The notes below the pieces were generated by a model that saw nothing but the letters and a program-made list of their open reading frames with translations, made no database searches and was not told the DNA's origin. Below are positions 36,718 through 48,612 of a stretch of DNA of 64,000 nucleotides, in pieces. Origin of the DNA: Primula veris (taxonomy: Eukaryota; Streptophyta; Magnoliopsida; Ericales; Primulaceae). The stretch spans positions 29,323,342-29,387,341 of the forward strand of contig OY821745.1 in NCBI GenBank assembly GCA_963682055.1, in the 5' to 3' direction. How positions within the stretch are numbered: the stretch's first letter is position 1; the number at the start of each line of letters is the position of its first letter. Made by a program: the position numbers and the translations under genes.

Positions 36718-36992
36718 AAGTAAATGTGTACCAATTTACCTTTACCATATCAATACGGATGAGAATAAAAGAATCAAAACATATTTTAAAGTGACGTGCA
36801 TATGCCTGAACAATGAAAGCTTGAAATCAATTTTTTGTCAGCTCACCACCATATCGTTTTGCTATTAAAAACTTATACAGACTGGTTGAAACTTCAAAAT
36901 GTGCTAGAATATTTTTCTCAAGCCCCCGACTACACTTGTGTAAAGTCCCACCACCACTTTGAGGGAAAGATGGATTTTTAAACGTTGGGGAA

Positions 36993-37371
36993 TGTAATGA
37001 ATCTGGTTCCGAGAAAAAGACAGAGAAAAGGAGAGGGATAAAAGAAAATAAGATGATGGTCAAATTTGATCGATTTGGAACTCATGAGTGTTTTATGCAA
37101 TTACTTAATAGTTTTGGGTTTTAGAGCGAACTCTTATTTAGTATAAATAGTGTCTTTATCTGTGATGTTTATTATGAACAGAATGAATCTAAGTTTCCAA
37201 CTTATTTTTATATTTGTTATTCTTCTCAATTCTGCATTTATATTCCGCCATTTTCCATCTATATATTTGAATCGTTGAGATTAATAGAAAATATGTCCCA
37301 AAAATAGTCTGAGTTTCTGTTCATCATGTCAGTTTTGTGTTTGTTTGGATCACTTTATTAGATTTATTACA
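36993..37371 (+). repeat. 3' long terminal repeat
   Basis: 379 bp, the partner of the repeat at 34181. A purine-rich stretch (GAGGGAAAGATGG at 36961) lies about 30 bases before it and may be the polypurine tract. TATAAATAG recurs near 37142. Confidence 0.92.
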
Positions 37372-37376
37372 CAAGC

Positions 37377-39243
37377 ATATCTTTTGTGTGACCCACGAGA
37401 CTACATGTCCAATCCCGCTCCACAAAAGATGCAAACAAAACAAACGAGGCTTAGCAGTTATAACAAAGGATAATATGGTTTAGTATGCCCAAATATGAAT
37501 GGTTACTGGTTTTCATATTATCCTATAAACTAAATTTGCGAAACTGAAATTCACTGAATTACAGAAATACGTGAACGGTTGCAAAAGTTAGGTCTATTGG
37601 TCATACCATGCAAATTGTTAAAATATATAGGGAGGTATGGAAATGAGTCATGACTAACCACTGAAACGTTGGTATAATGACCGTATTATCCCAAAATAAA
37701 TTGAAAATTTAGACCATATTTAACGCTTTGGGTTGATGTTTACTAATGGTTGACCAACCGCAAAATCATATTAATCGTTTTTTGTTGTCATTGCCTTTGT
37801 GGTACGGGCGTTGGTTCCGCTCTTTCTCTTTTTCATCCCAATTCCCAACCGACACTTTGAGATGTTGGTTTCACTTTTTCGCATAAAAAAACGATTAGTA
37901 AATTATTATAAACTTTTGTTCATGGATCACCCACCAACTCGGCAATCGGAAAACAGTACGGGAAACTCAAAATGAAAACCTGGGTCGGAATCTTTTGGGA
38001 GATGGAAAACGTTGGACAATTGAAAATTAATAGTACGATATGTTGGAAACAAATTGAAAATCATGAATATCAAAATAACGCTAAACTCTGATTAAAAATA
38101 CATGAATGCAATATGATATGGTCGTCTAGAATCCTTTTTTTTTCATCATATTTTCAAACTACAGCTTTCACCCTCGTATATAGTGTAAGTTAATTCAGAA
38201 ATGTATTTGTCTAAACTGTTCAAAGTGTTACCTGAGTTTACGAAACTTATTTTCAGTACAGTTTAGAAACATACCACTTTTAATAACGTGTTTCCCATTA
38301 CAAACTCATGTATGACACCAAATGTGGCTGAAGTGAATAAAAGTATATACATAATAGTTGTAATTTGTAAACCAATAATAATACAACTGAATCTATTGTA
38401 GATTTCATCCGCGACTATATTTATAATATACAACTCCCCTAAAGAAGCTAGAAACTTATATTTTCACTATTTATTTTTAAACTGATGTACTTTTTAATTT
38501 TTCTTCATTTTTAGGAGTAGTTCATCACAATTAGATAGTACAATAATTGTATTGGCTGTTGTAATGTTTTCCAAATTATAAACTTACAATTTTAGAATAT
38601 ATTTTTTCAATAAAAAAAATCTAAGAGTTTGACCAAGTGACAAGTAAACTTGAAGCATGGATATATATCAATAATAAAAGAATTGATAAGAGGAGCCGTG
38701 ATGATGAAAATTTGGATACAAGAACAATATTATGCATAATCGAGTTTAATTTTAATTTAAAAAAAATATTATACTACCTACTATGATAAAAAAAAATATG
38801 TCAACTTATAAATATGAGAATGTAACTTGAACAAATGCATTTGTTGTCCTTAATAAAATAAACAAGGTGATTAAACATGGTTTATCACTATCATTTGGAA
38901 TTTAGTAATAGTAAATAAACTTCTCAAAAATGAAATAAGGATTTCAAAAAAAAAAAAATTGATTACACGACAAACTTTTCTTTAGAGACACATGGTATAT
39001 AGTATTATCCAACCAACCGAAATGAACACCATAAAATATCCAAATAAAGCCATGTCAGCGTTATCATGATTGATTATTATACCACAGGTGTGCATTTCTG
39101 TGTGTGGTTCTCCATATCAAACAGAAAATATCATCATAAGAAACTAGTAGTTTATTGTATCAAACCCAGGAAAGTGTAGATAAAAGGCATTTTAGTATTG
39201 TTAACTAATACTAGTGTCTAAATATCATATTTGTTCTTTACCT
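37377..39243. promoter_or_regulatory. Upstream region of CURT1B, no gene seen
   Basis: AT-rich intergenic DNA with poly-A and poly-T runs. No coding sequence and no repeat family recognised. The CURT1B promoter is presumably in the last few hundred bases, but I see no convincing TATA box at the expected distance. Confidence 0.4.
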
Positions 39244-40481
39244 ATGGCCTCAGCCACTTCCACTCCACTGTCCCTATCTCCTCCTCCTTCGGCCCAAGTT
39301 CGGAAACAAGGTGCCACATTATCGCCCGTAACATCCCTGCATCAAACTAGCCGCCTGTCGAATGCTTCTGCTTACTGTAATGCTTCCATCATACTACCCG
39401 GGTTTTAATTTCCAATATTATGCTTTGCTCCTTTCTTTAAGAAGAAAATGTCAAAACTTTTCATGTTTTCGTAGGTAGAAAAATGGCTCGGAATGTTGTA
39501 GCAATGACTTCAACAAAAGAAGCTCTACCAGCAACAGCAACGGCAACATCGGAAGTAGAAACAACTACCGAGCTGCCTGAATTTGTCAAGACTTTACAAG
39601 ACACTGTAACTGATCTTTCCTGAAAATTAACTAGTGTACATCGTTACAGAATACAGATACATATATACTGATAGTGTGAAAATTGTTAGACTACAACAAC
39701 ATGATTATTTTGTTTATACTTTCACTAGTGGGAAAAAGTAGAAGATAAGTACGCTATAACTTCACTTGCTGTTGCTGTTGCTGTTGGTCTCGTGGCTTTT
39801 AATGGAATGATTTCGGTTAGTTACTAGCGACCCGGTACTTTATTGAACATGATTGGAAGAAAAGAGGCAATGAAAGATGCTTTTTTTTTGTTTGTAATAT
39901 TCTTTTTGACAGGCAATTGACAGGCTTCCATTGGTTCCTGGAGTCTTTGAAATAGTTGGAATTGGATACACAGGGGTGAGTCCGTCATTCAGATGCATTC
40001 TGCTTATATCTTGCCTAAACAAATATTTGCTGTTTGTAAATCACCTTTCTTTGTAACCCCCTACCTTTTTCTAACTCAAGTGATCTAGCAAGATAATGCT
40101 TAAGCAGCAGTTATGTTAGGCTTCTGTTGAAAGTTTTCTCACCACGGTTATTGTATGCGATGGTTGACCAAATTTAATAGAAATGAAATGTTCAAGGCAA
40201 ATTAATATAGGGAATCGGTTTGTTGCTTTATAGCAAAATATATCATTTAGACATCAATTGTTTATGATGTTTCTCGTTTCTTCTTGTTTTGCAGTGGTTT
40301 GCATATAAGAACTTGATCAACAAACCAGAGAGGTAGCTATATTTATCATTATTCGATAATGTTATAATGACTATTTTGATTATGATAGTTTTTTTGATTT
40401 GGTTGTTACTTATGGTGTTCGCTTTTCAGGGAAGCATTATTTCAGAAAATAAAGGACACCTACAAGGACATTATCAGCTGA
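39244..40481 (+). CDS. CURT1B: CURVATURE THYLAKOID 1B, chloroplast grana-margin protein
   Basis: Small thylakoid membrane protein that oligomerises at grana margins and bends the membrane. Six exons, 39244-39376, 39475-39605, 39729-39815, 39913-39975, 40295-40332 and 40430-40481, join in phase to 167 residues (the Arabidopsis protein, At2g46820, is about 174). Residues 1-55 are a Ser/Thr/Pro-rich transit peptide. Two membrane helices follow (about YAITSLAVAVAVGLVAFNGM and VPGVFEIVGIGYTGWFAYKN). The C-terminal amphipathic segment is EREALFQKIKDTYKDIIS. ELPEFVKTLQDTWEKVEDKYA and SAIDRLPLVPG are signature blocks of type B. Start chosen at 39244, since the upstream in-frame ATG at 39214 adds ten residues not typical of the family. 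A LINE lies about 300 bp downstream, and a decayed copy at 55.3 kb. Confidence 0.95.
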
Positions 40482-40901
40482 ATGAGCTCCCCGGAAATGC
40501 TGCAGAGATTAATACCCTCTTATCCCGCTTGCTGAAGCATAACTCTTGCAGCTTTGATGATCAGGCATGAATTGGGACCTCACTCTTTTTCCAACGATTA
40601 AGCCTCATATCAAAGATATAAAAAAAAAACAAAAAAAACTGTACTTTAACCTCCATGTTACCTGTACTTATTTATTCAGCCTTGAAAACACTATTGTTAA
40701 AGATGATTTTGGCTTCTGCTTTTACGAATGGATTTTTAATTGGCATAGGATTTATGTTTATTTAGTAGTATCATCTTCTATTAAATTTTATTGTATACGA
40801 TACTAACAACGAACAAAATGCTACTACTAATCTTTTTAGAGAGAGAAAGAGAGAGAGAAAGAGAGAGACGACTAGGGTGAAAAACCCTAGCCGCCGCAAA
40901 T

Positions 40902-42404
40902 ATGGTAGATCGAGATAAGATATTTGATGAATTCAACGCTCAGCTTATTAAACCGGATTCTCCGGTAAAATCTTTCGCTGCTATTCTGAAGAAACAAGTC
41001 GCGAAACCCAAAATTGATTTGAAAGAAATTGAATACTATCGAGGTGAACCAATGATTCAATTTTCAAAGAAGGAAATTTGCCAATTATCGGAACCGTTTA
41101 AATATACAATAGTAGGTAAATTTTCGCATGGTAAGCCACAGATTGAAGATATTAAAAAGGTGTTTCATACTCTTGACCTACAAGCTAATTATCAAATTGG
41201 AGTTTTAGATCACAAGCATATTCTAATTAGGTGTTTTCACGAAGATGATTATCAAAGAATTTGGTTACGAAAAATCTGGTTTATTAAAGGTTTTCCTATG
41301 CGCACTTTTAAATGGACGTATGATTTTGATCCGGATGTTGAAACTTCATTGACGCCTGCGTGGATATCTTTACCTAAGCTGCCTATTCATTTATATAATA
41401 CATCAAGTATATTCTCAATAGCATCAGCTTTTGGATATCCTCTTAAGGTAGATGAACCTACTTCTAAGCTGTCTAGACCTGGGTTAGCTCGTATCTGTGT
41501 AGAAATTGACCTAAAAAAGGAGTTAATTGAAAGAGTTCGTATTGGATATGGGGGTGATGAGGGTTTCTGGCAAGACTGTAGGTATGAAGATATACCTAAG
41601 TTCTGTTACTATTGCAGTAAACAAGGGCATGAAGAAGCTCATTGTCTTATAAAAATGCAGGAAAGCAAGAATAAAGTTAAGGACATAAAGGAAAAGGCCC
41701 CAGAACAAGGGCAAATACAACAGAAGGAAGGACAAAAAAAGACCTTATTACAAAAAACTGCTCCACAAAAAAGTATATATAAAAGGATAGAAAGGGAGAG
41801 TACTAAGGACTGGGTTAGTAGAAACTTTGGTAAAGACAGCATGGTGGTGGAAAAGCCTTCTTCAGTGGTGGAAAAGTCTTCTTCAGTAAAAGATGCAGAG
41901 AATCCTGTAGAAAATGTGCAGCAAGTTACAACATTAGTAAATACTGGGAATGATAATCTAGTAGATAATATTATTAAGATTAATGAAGGAAATTCTACTG
42001 ATATTGTAATTGAAGAATTGGAATATATTGCTCCAGACAAAGATAGGGAAGATTTTGGAAGTGAAAGACAACTAATTTCTACTGCAGAACTAGTGGAAAC
42101 AAATGAGGTAAGTGAAGTTCTGGAGCATTCAGAAATTGTAGCTAATAAGTTGATTGAAAGTGTTATCAATCAAACTGAAACTGAAGAAAATAATGTTTTT
42201 GATGAATTGAGAGAATCTAATGTACTAAAGGATTTGAATTTATCACCAAGAAATATACCTCTAGAGCCTGAAGATGAAAATTGGAAAATTTGCATGTCTA
42301 ATAGTGCAAAAAGAAAACAGAAAAAAAAGGAGTTCAAAATAGCTGAAAAAGAGAGTATGATTCTGAGATCCTCTGATGTAGGGGCAAGAAAAGTGTATAA
42401 ATGA
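40902..42404 (+). CDS. LINE ORF1, DUF4283-type protein with a zinc knuckle
   Basis: 500-residue intact frame. The N-terminal 200 residues match the plant LINE ORF1 domain DUF4283 (WLRKIWFIKGFPMRTFKWTY-type, then PAWISLPKLPIHLYNTSSIF). A CX2CX4HX4C zinc knuckle (CYYCSKQGHEEAHC) lies at residues 235-248. The rest is charged and low in complexity. Such proteins bind the element's RNA to form the retrotransposition particle. The TGA stop overlaps the ORF2 ATG in the sequence ATGA. Confidence 0.92.
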   Translation: MVDRDKIFDEFNAQLIKPDSPVKSFAAILKKQVAKPKIDLKEIEYYRGEPMIQFSKKEICQLSEPFKYTIVGKFSHGKPQIEDIKKVFHTLDLQANYQIGVLDHKHILIRCFHEDDYQRIWLRKIWFIKGFPMRTFKWTYDFDPDVETSLTPAWISLPKLPIHLYNTSSIFSIASAFGYPLKVDEPTSKLSRPGLARICVEIDLKKELIERVRIGYGGDEGFWQDCRYEDIPKFCYYCSKQGHEEAHCLIKMQESKNKVKDIKEKAPEQGQIQQKEGQKKTLLQKTAPQKSIYKRIERESTKDWVSRNFGKDSMVVEKPSSVVEKSSSVKDAENPVENVQQVTTLVNTGNDNLVDNIIKINEGNSTDIVIEELEYIAPDKDREDFGSERQLISTAELVETNEVSEVLEHSEIVANKLIESVINQTETEENNVFDELRESNVLKDLNLSPRNIPLEPEDENWKICMSNSAKRKQKKKEFKIAEKESMILRSSDVGARKVYK

Positions 42405-45400
42405 TTAATGCTCTTATTTGGAATGTAAGAGGAATGGAAGGTAAATGTGCTACAAGTAGAAGACTGAAGTTATTTTGCAAGTTACACAAGCCTGTGTTAT
42501 TAATATGTTTGGAACCTATGACTTGCAGTAGTAAGCTCGACTTTTATAAGTATAAATTTGGGTTTGATAATGATGTTTCTCAAGATTATAACAAAATTTG
42601 GGTGTTTTATAATATTGGTATTAATGTGGAGGTGTCTAATCAAATGGAGTAAGGTATTAATTTTGTTATCAAATGGAGTTTTATTCTGAAGCAAATAAAA
42701 TTTAGAGCTGTGTATGCTAAGTGTACAAGAGAAGAAAGAGTACCTTTATGGGATTGGTTGCAGCAAGAGAGTACTGATGAACCTTGGATTATTGGAGGAG
42801 ACTTCAAAAGAAGAAGATAAGATAGGTGGTCTTGATTTAAACTTGGGAGCAGCTAATGATTATATAGAATGTATAAATAATGTGAACATGGAAGAGATGA
42901 AGTTTTCTCGTTCTAGATTTACTTGGTGGAATAAGAGAAGTGATGAAGCTGCTATTTTTGAAAGAATTGATAAAGTTCTTGTTAACCAGAATTGTTTAGA
43001 TATATTTCAGCATATGGCATTAGAACATTTAAACAAAGCTTCATCAGATCACAGTCCTCTTCTAATTAGATGTAAAACTGAATTTGATAATAATTCTAAA
43101 AGGTTTATTTTTCAGAAGTTCTGGACTAAACATCAAGATTATAACAAGGTAATATCTTCAGTTTGGGTGCCTTATTCTAAAGGTGATGCTCTATACTCTC
43201 TAGTTAATAATTTAAAAAGAACTAAGAAGGCCTTATCTGTGTGGAACAAAGAAGCTTTTGGGAATATATTTCAGAAAGTAATTGATGCTGAAGATGAGGT
43301 GCTCAAAATGGAGAGAATTTTTGTGATTGATCCTACAATGAACAATAAAATTGTGTTAAATAAAGCTGAAGCTAATTTGAAATACAGAATAAAAATTGAG
43401 GAGGAGTTCTGGGCTCAAAAAGCCAATCTAAAATGGGTCAATGAAGGAGATGCTAATACCAAGTATTTTCATAGTATATTGAAAAAAAGAAGAGCTAGAA
43501 GCTATATTACTAATATTAAAAAGGCTATAGGAGAGGTGATTACAGAGAAATTAGATATTCAAAATGAAGCTGTTGAGTATTTTAAAGGCCTATTAGATGC
43601 TAATAAAGGTGTTAAGGGATTCTATAAGAGCTTGGATAGCATTTCTAAGCTTATTAAAGATGATGATAATGAAATGTTAAACAAGTTCCCTGATGAAACA
43701 GAAATTAAAGAAGCTGTGTGCGGTCTTAACAAGAACAGTGCTCCAGGTGTGGATGGTTTTACTGGCTGTTTTTTTACTTCTAATTGGGGTCTAATTGGTC
43801 AAGATGTGTGCTCTGCAATAGCCTCTTTTTTTGCTGGGCAACTACTCACTAAAGGTATTAATAGTACTGTTATTGCTCTCATTCCTAAAATTTATGTACT
43901 TTCATCAACAAAGTTATATCTAAAATTGTGGCTAAGAGTTTATCTACCATCTTACCTTCTATTATTTATTCTAATCAAAGTGGTTTTGCTCAGAACAGAG
44001 ATATAGTGGAGAATATACTATTGGCACAAGAGTTTATTGCTACTCTTAATAAGAAAAATAGTGGGAAAAATCTGGCCATTAAGCTTGATATGAAAAAAGC
44101 ATATGATAAAGTCTCATGGCATTTTCTTATATGTGTTCTAAGGAAGTTTGGGTTTTCTGAGTTATTTATTGACAGGATATGGAGAATTATATCATGCAAT
44201 GGGACTTCAATTCTGGTAAATGGTGTACCTACATGGTATTTTTTCCCTTCTAATGGGCTGAGACAAGGTGACCCTATATCATCAAGTATTTTCATTATTT
44301 GTTCAGAAGTGTTAACTAGAAATTTAAATGCTTTGGTGGAAAAAAAAGTTGGAAATCTTTCAAATCTTCTCTACATGGTCCAATTATAACTCATCTAGCC
44401 TTTGCAGATGATATTATTATCTTTAGTGCTGCTGATAAAAGGTCAATACTTAATGTTAAAAAAGTATTAAAAAGCTATAATAAAGATTCTGGGCAAAAAA
44501 TTAGTTTGGAAAAAAGTTTTGTTTATGTTTCTAAGAGTGTTGATAGAGAACTAAAGAAAGTTATTAATGAAGAATTGCAAATAGAAGTGAAGAAGACTCC
44601 TTTTACTTATCTTGGCTGCAAGCTGTATTCTGGACACAAAAATTGTGTTTTGTTCCATGAGCTCATCCTGAAAGTAAGGAAAAAATTAAGCAATTGGAAA
44701 AGTCAGTGGTTAAATATGGGTGAAAGACTTATTTTGATTAAATATGTTCTTCAGTCTATTCCAGTGTATACTCTATCAGCTATGAACCATTCTAAACAGG
44801 TTATAAAAAAAATTGACCAAATATTGGCTAATTTTTTGTGGGGATCAACTGATCAAATCAAAAAGCACCAGTGGGTTAAGTGGAAAAAAGTTTGTTCTCC
44901 AGTGGATGAAGGTGGACTAGGATTAAGAAGTTTTGCTGATTTATCTAAAGCATTTGCAGCTAAATTATGGTGGAATTTTAGAACTAAAGATAGTTTGTGG
45001 TCTAGCTTTTTGCAAGCTAAATTTTGTAGAAGAAAGCACCCTAACTGTGTTAATAATGGGAAATGTGATAATAATTGGTCAAGAATGTTAAAAGTGAGAA
45101 AGGAGGCTGAAAATCACATTGTTTGGTTAATAGGTGAAGGTAATATATCAGTTAATCAAGATAATTGGACTGGTGAAGGACCTTTACAGCATGCTAGTTT
45201 GGATAATGAGATTATGGTGTCAGATGTTATCACTAATGGTGAATGTGATAGAGAGAAAATTGATAATATTATTCCCCAAAATTTGAGGCATCTGTTTTCA
45301 AGTGATATAAGTATAAATAAGCTAAGAAAAGATACTCCTATTTGGAAGATTAATAAATTGGGTAATTTCAGTATAAAATCAGCTTGAGAGTTAATGAGAA

Positions 45401-46434
45401 GCAAGAATTCTATAAATTGGATAAACAAATTAAGCTGGGATAAGATCATACCTGTGAAGATATCTTGTTTTATATGGAAATTCTTCAATAAAGCTCTACC
45501 ATTGGACCCTGCAATTCAAAAATTGGGAATTATGCTATCTTCTAAATGTGAGTGTTGTGGATGTAATGTGGAAGATACAGATCACTTATTCAGTAATGGG
45601 CCTATAGCTACAGAAGTGTGGAATTATTTTAATAAATTGATGGGTGTTATTAATAATTCAGAACAAGCAAGGGGAAAATTTATTTCTTGGTGGTCTCAGT
45701 CAGGTACTGTTAATTCTAAGTTTTATTGGAAAATTTGCAAAATCATGCCTGTGTTCATAGTTTGGGAAATTTGGAAAGCTAGATGCAGTAGTAGATTCAA
45801 CAATAAACAAATGAGTGGAGCTATAATATGTGAGAATGTACACAAGTTGTTTACATGCTACTCCAGAAAGGATAATAGTTTTCCTTCTAATTTTGATATC
45901 AAATGTGGGATTACTGCTAAGGTAAATAATATTAAAAAGATGAAAGTGGTCAAGTGGTTATGTCCTCCTAAGGGTTATAATAAAATCAATATTGATGGGA
46001 GTTTTAGAAGAACCAATAATAAAAGTGGTATTGGGGGTATTATGCGAAATGATCAAGGTAAATTTCTGTTAGGGTTTTATACTTCAATTGCCAGTAGTTC
46101 TGGGCTTGAATATGAGATGAAATCACTTTTCTTGGGTGTTCAAATTGTTGAGGAAGCCAATATATTATTTGAATCAGACTGTCTACAATTGGTGAATATT
46201 ATACAAGAGAAGAGTAATTGTCCTTGGGAATTAATCTATTATATGGATCAAATTAAACAGCAATTCAAAATTCGTAATTTAAAAATTATGCATATAGAAA
46301 GAGAAGATAATAAGGGAGCAGATCACCTGACGAATTTAGGGTGCGAAGAAGACCCAATTATTTCGAATTGTTTGGAAGACTTCTCAGATTATCTCAAAGG
46401 GGTAATCATCACTGAAGCTCAGACAATTCCTTAG
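42401..46434 (+). pseudogene. LINE ORF2: endonuclease, reverse transcriptase, RNase H (broken)
   Basis: The domain order is that of plant L1 elements. The endonuclease begins MINALIWNVRG, with GGDF near 42800 and SDHSPLL near 43050. RT blocks are APGVDGF, DMKKAYDKVSW, LRQGDPISS and the catalytic FADD near 44405. The zinc-finger block CECCGCNVEDTDHLF follows, then an RNase H of RVT_3 type (INIDGSF, EYEMKSL, ESDC, NKGADHL). Breaks: in-frame TAA at 42650-42652; frameshifts near 42810, at about 43890 (a deletion before LCTFINK, seen by loss of the usual spacer) and near 44365; and a Trp-to-stop TGA at 45385-45387. It cannot make active protein as it stands. Confidence 0.92.
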
Positions 46435-46723
46435 TTAAGAATCAAATGATTTTTGAAGGTTTTGGATGATGAAGAGAAAGAAGAGAGACAGTCTCTCTCT
46501 AAAGGAAAGTGATGATGATACAGTATGCGAGAAGGGTTCACAGTAGTTAACACTGGGACACGTGTCCAAAATTTTGATATATTCTTTTTAGTCCTCAAGT
46601 TTCTGTCGGTTTGCAATTTGCACCGTTAGTTTGTAATTATGACAATTTAGTTCCATTTATTCTATTAATAAAATTTGTGGGTCACCCACTGTTTATTTTA
46701 AAAAAATAAAATCTTCTATTAAA

Positions 46724-47026
46724 GCTATAAGAGCTCCTTTTGTAGAAATATTTTACTTTTTCTAATGTGGTATAAAAGATTTATCCATTAGGCATTGGAT
46801 GGTTGTATCTTTTAAGTTTAGCTTTTTATTTATCATTTATATTGCATTTGGTTGGCCAGTTTAAAAGCTAAGCTTTTATTGATTTTTGGCCGTAAAAAGT
46901 TGGAAGTATTAAGCTGGGTGAAGTGATTTTTTTCTTTTTCCAACTCCAAAAATTCCTAGTTATTTGCTTTGAAACTAAAACCAAACAGACCCTTAGTGTC
47001 CCGCCTACGTCTGGACTCTGGAGTAA
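46724..47026. other. Short gene-free segment, possible hAT-type MITE end
   Basis: Downstream of the LINE. AATGTGGTATAAAAG near 46763 and AAACCAAACAGACCC near 46977 look like the ends of a small element, but no clear TIR pair or target-site duplication was found. Confidence 0.3.
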
Positions 47027-47266
47027 TAAATGAAATAAGTTTCACCAAATTTATTATTTCTGTTCCTTCATGGAGGACTCGAACATATCTAGAGGAAATC
47101 CATCTTAACGAATTTATTACATAGTCATAACTTATAAACAATTTCCATTATAAATAAAGTACTTTTTCTTGAGCTGATCAAATTCCTTCAGATCTCCTCC
47201 TATTTGTAAACTTCCATAACCCGATAGTTGTAAACATAACATTCGAATCGAATGCCAGCAAATCCA
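47027..47266 (-). pseudogene. Detached 3' end of a COMT-type O-methyltransferase
   Basis: 240 bp almost identical to 49157-49392, the last coding codons and 3' UTR of the O-methyltransferase gene that follows. The shared block includes GAATGCCAGCAAATCCA at its coding edge and TTTACAAATAGG around the stop. The final Trp codon TGG reads CGG here. It lacks all other exons. The two copies flank the foldback element between about 47.4 and 49.1 kb. Confidence 0.9.
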
Positions 47267-47839
47267 CATAGCAACTTATATTTATCTGAGATATCTTGAT
47301 AAGTTCACATTTCTATAAATAGATAGCACTTTTTAATTATTTAGTTTATTTACTAAAGAGTATTACAAACCAAAATATAATAGACATATTTTATCTTTCT
47401 ACAAACCCAAAAAAATAGTTTTAAATTACAAAAAAATAAAAAAAAAACACAAAAAAATTATAAAAGATAAAAAAAATCACAAAAAAATATAAAAAAATAA
47501 AAAAAATCGAAAAAATAAAAATAAAAATAAAAATATAAAAAATCATAAAAATTGTAAAAAATCACAAAAAATCACAAAAAATCATAAAAAATCACAAAAA
47601 ATCATAAAAAATCACAAAAAATCACAAAAAATAAAAAGAATTATAAAAAATGAAAAAATCATAAAAAATCACAAACTTTTTAAAAAATTACAAAAAAATA
47701 TATAATTTTTTTTGTCAATATAACACTTTTTATACCGAAAAATCCGTTTTTTCATAAAAAAAAAACTTTTTCCATCAAAAAGTGAATTTTTTTAATACAA
47801 AAAGTGGTTTTTACATGAAAATGTACCTTTTTTTAATCT

Positions 47840-48500
47840 AAATGAGCTGAAAGTGCATTTAGTTCAGTCGAAAATACGTATAGTTTAATGAAAAGCGTAT
47901 ATAGTTCAATAAAAGTGCATATAGTTCAATCAAAAGTGTATATAGTTAGTCAAAAGTGCATAAAATTGAGTCGAAATTGCATTCAATTGAGCTGAAAGTA
48001 CATCTAGTTCTATTGAAAGTGCATACAATTCAGTCGAAAGTAAATATAGTTCAATAAAAGTGAGTATGCATATAGTTCAGCTAAAAGTTCATCTGGTTCA
48101 GCTGAAAGTACATATGTTTCAACTTAAAATGCATCTAATTTGGTCGAAAGTACATATAGTTAAGTCAAAAGTGCATATAGTCTAGTCGAAAATGAATATA
48201 GTCCAGTCGAAAGTGCACATAGTTCAATAAAAGTGCATATAGTTCTGTCAAAAATGCATCTGGTTCAGCTAAAAGTGCATATGGTTCAGCTGAAAGTGCA
48301 TATGGTTCAGCCAAAAGTACATATAGTTCAATAAAAATGCATATAGTTCTGGAAAAGGTGCATCTGTTTCAGCTAAAAGTGCATCTGGTTCAGCTGAAAG
48401 TGCATATAGTTCAGCTGAAAGTGCATCTAGTTCACTCGAAAGTGCATCTAGTACAGTCGAAAGTGCATACAGTTCAATAAAACTGCATATAGTACAACAC
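47840..48500. repeat. 21-bp minisatellite (about 30 degenerate units)
   Basis: The repeating unit is close to AGTGCATATAGTTCAGTCGA plus one A, with variants GCATCTGGTTCAGCTGAAA. Unit length is mostly 21, with shorter truncated units. One strand can be read as a heptad repeat (ALSAELY) because 21 is a multiple of three, but this is not a supported gene. Confidence 0.85.
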
Positions 48501-48535
48501 AAAAAGTGCATTTATTTTACTTTAAAGTTAAAAAA

Positions 48536-48612
48536 AACTGGGTGGATTCGAACGACCAATCTCTTGAACATTGGTGTTGGGTGCAAGCACTATTACCAAT
48601 TTGAGTTTATGG
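48536..48612 (-). other. tRNA-derived-looking segment with a B box
   Basis: On the minus strand GTTCGAATCC (a perfect pol III B box) is preceded about 35-45 bases upstream by TGGTAATAGTGC, an imperfect A box. The cloverleaf cannot be completed, so this is not called a tRNA gene. It may be a SINE-like or tRNA relic inside the foldback element. Confidence 0.35.

Larger units (their letters stand above)
34181..37371 (+). mobile_element. LTR retrotransposon lacking pol (non-autonomous)
   Basis: Two long terminal repeats, 34181-34572 and 36993-37371, bound 3.19 kb. The LTR opens TGTAATGAA and closes TTCATTACA (TTTATTACA in the 3' copy). A 5-bp flank CAAAC/CAAGC fits a target-site duplication with one change. 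The primer-binding site lies two bases after the 5' LTR. The interior, 2.4 kb, has proline-rich and acidic frames but no protease, integrase, reverse transcriptase or RNase H motif. It needs another element for mobility. The two LTRs differ at many positions and by small indels, so the insertion is not recent. It lies between COG4 and CURT1B. Confidence 0.9.
40786..46710 (+). mobile_element. L1-type LINE, nearly full length but inactive
   Basis: 5925 bp, flanked by the 13-bp target-site duplication ATCTTCTATTAAA (40773-40785 and 46711-46723). The 3' end finishes in an A-rich tail (TTTTAAAAAAATAAA). The 5' leader has GA-rich repeats (GAGAGAGAAAGAGAGAGAG) and CCCTAGCCGCCGC before ORF1. ORF1 is intact; ORF2 has endonuclease, reverse transcriptase, zinc-finger and RNase H parts broken by stops and frameshifts. 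It inserted in the 3' flank of CURT1B in the same orientation. A complete element with exact TSD implies insertion by target-primed reverse transcription, moderately long ago given the number of breaks. Confidence 0.95.

Noticed and set aside
39214..39243. Upstream in-frame ATG for CURT1B
   Set aside because: The extra ten residues do not fit the transit peptide start seen in the family; the ATG at 39244 aligns with MASxS of the Arabidopsis protein.
41639..42169. Minus-strand frame of 176 codons
   Set aside because: Antisense shadow of LINE ORF1, with no similarity of its own.
47840..48500. Regular repeats that might suggest a CRISPR array
   Set aside because: Units are contiguous and degenerate with no unique spacers, and the DNA is from a plant nucleus.
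48269..48511. Minus-strand frame of leucine/alanine heptad repeats (ALSAELY type)
   Set aside because: It is the translation of a 21-bp minisatellite; the repeat length is a multiple of three, so a frame stays open by arithmetic. No start context, no homologue, and units of other lengths break it.
48544..48612. Possible tRNA gene on the minus strand
   Set aside because: A B box is present, but acceptor and anticodon stems cannot be formed; kept only as a tRNA-like relic.
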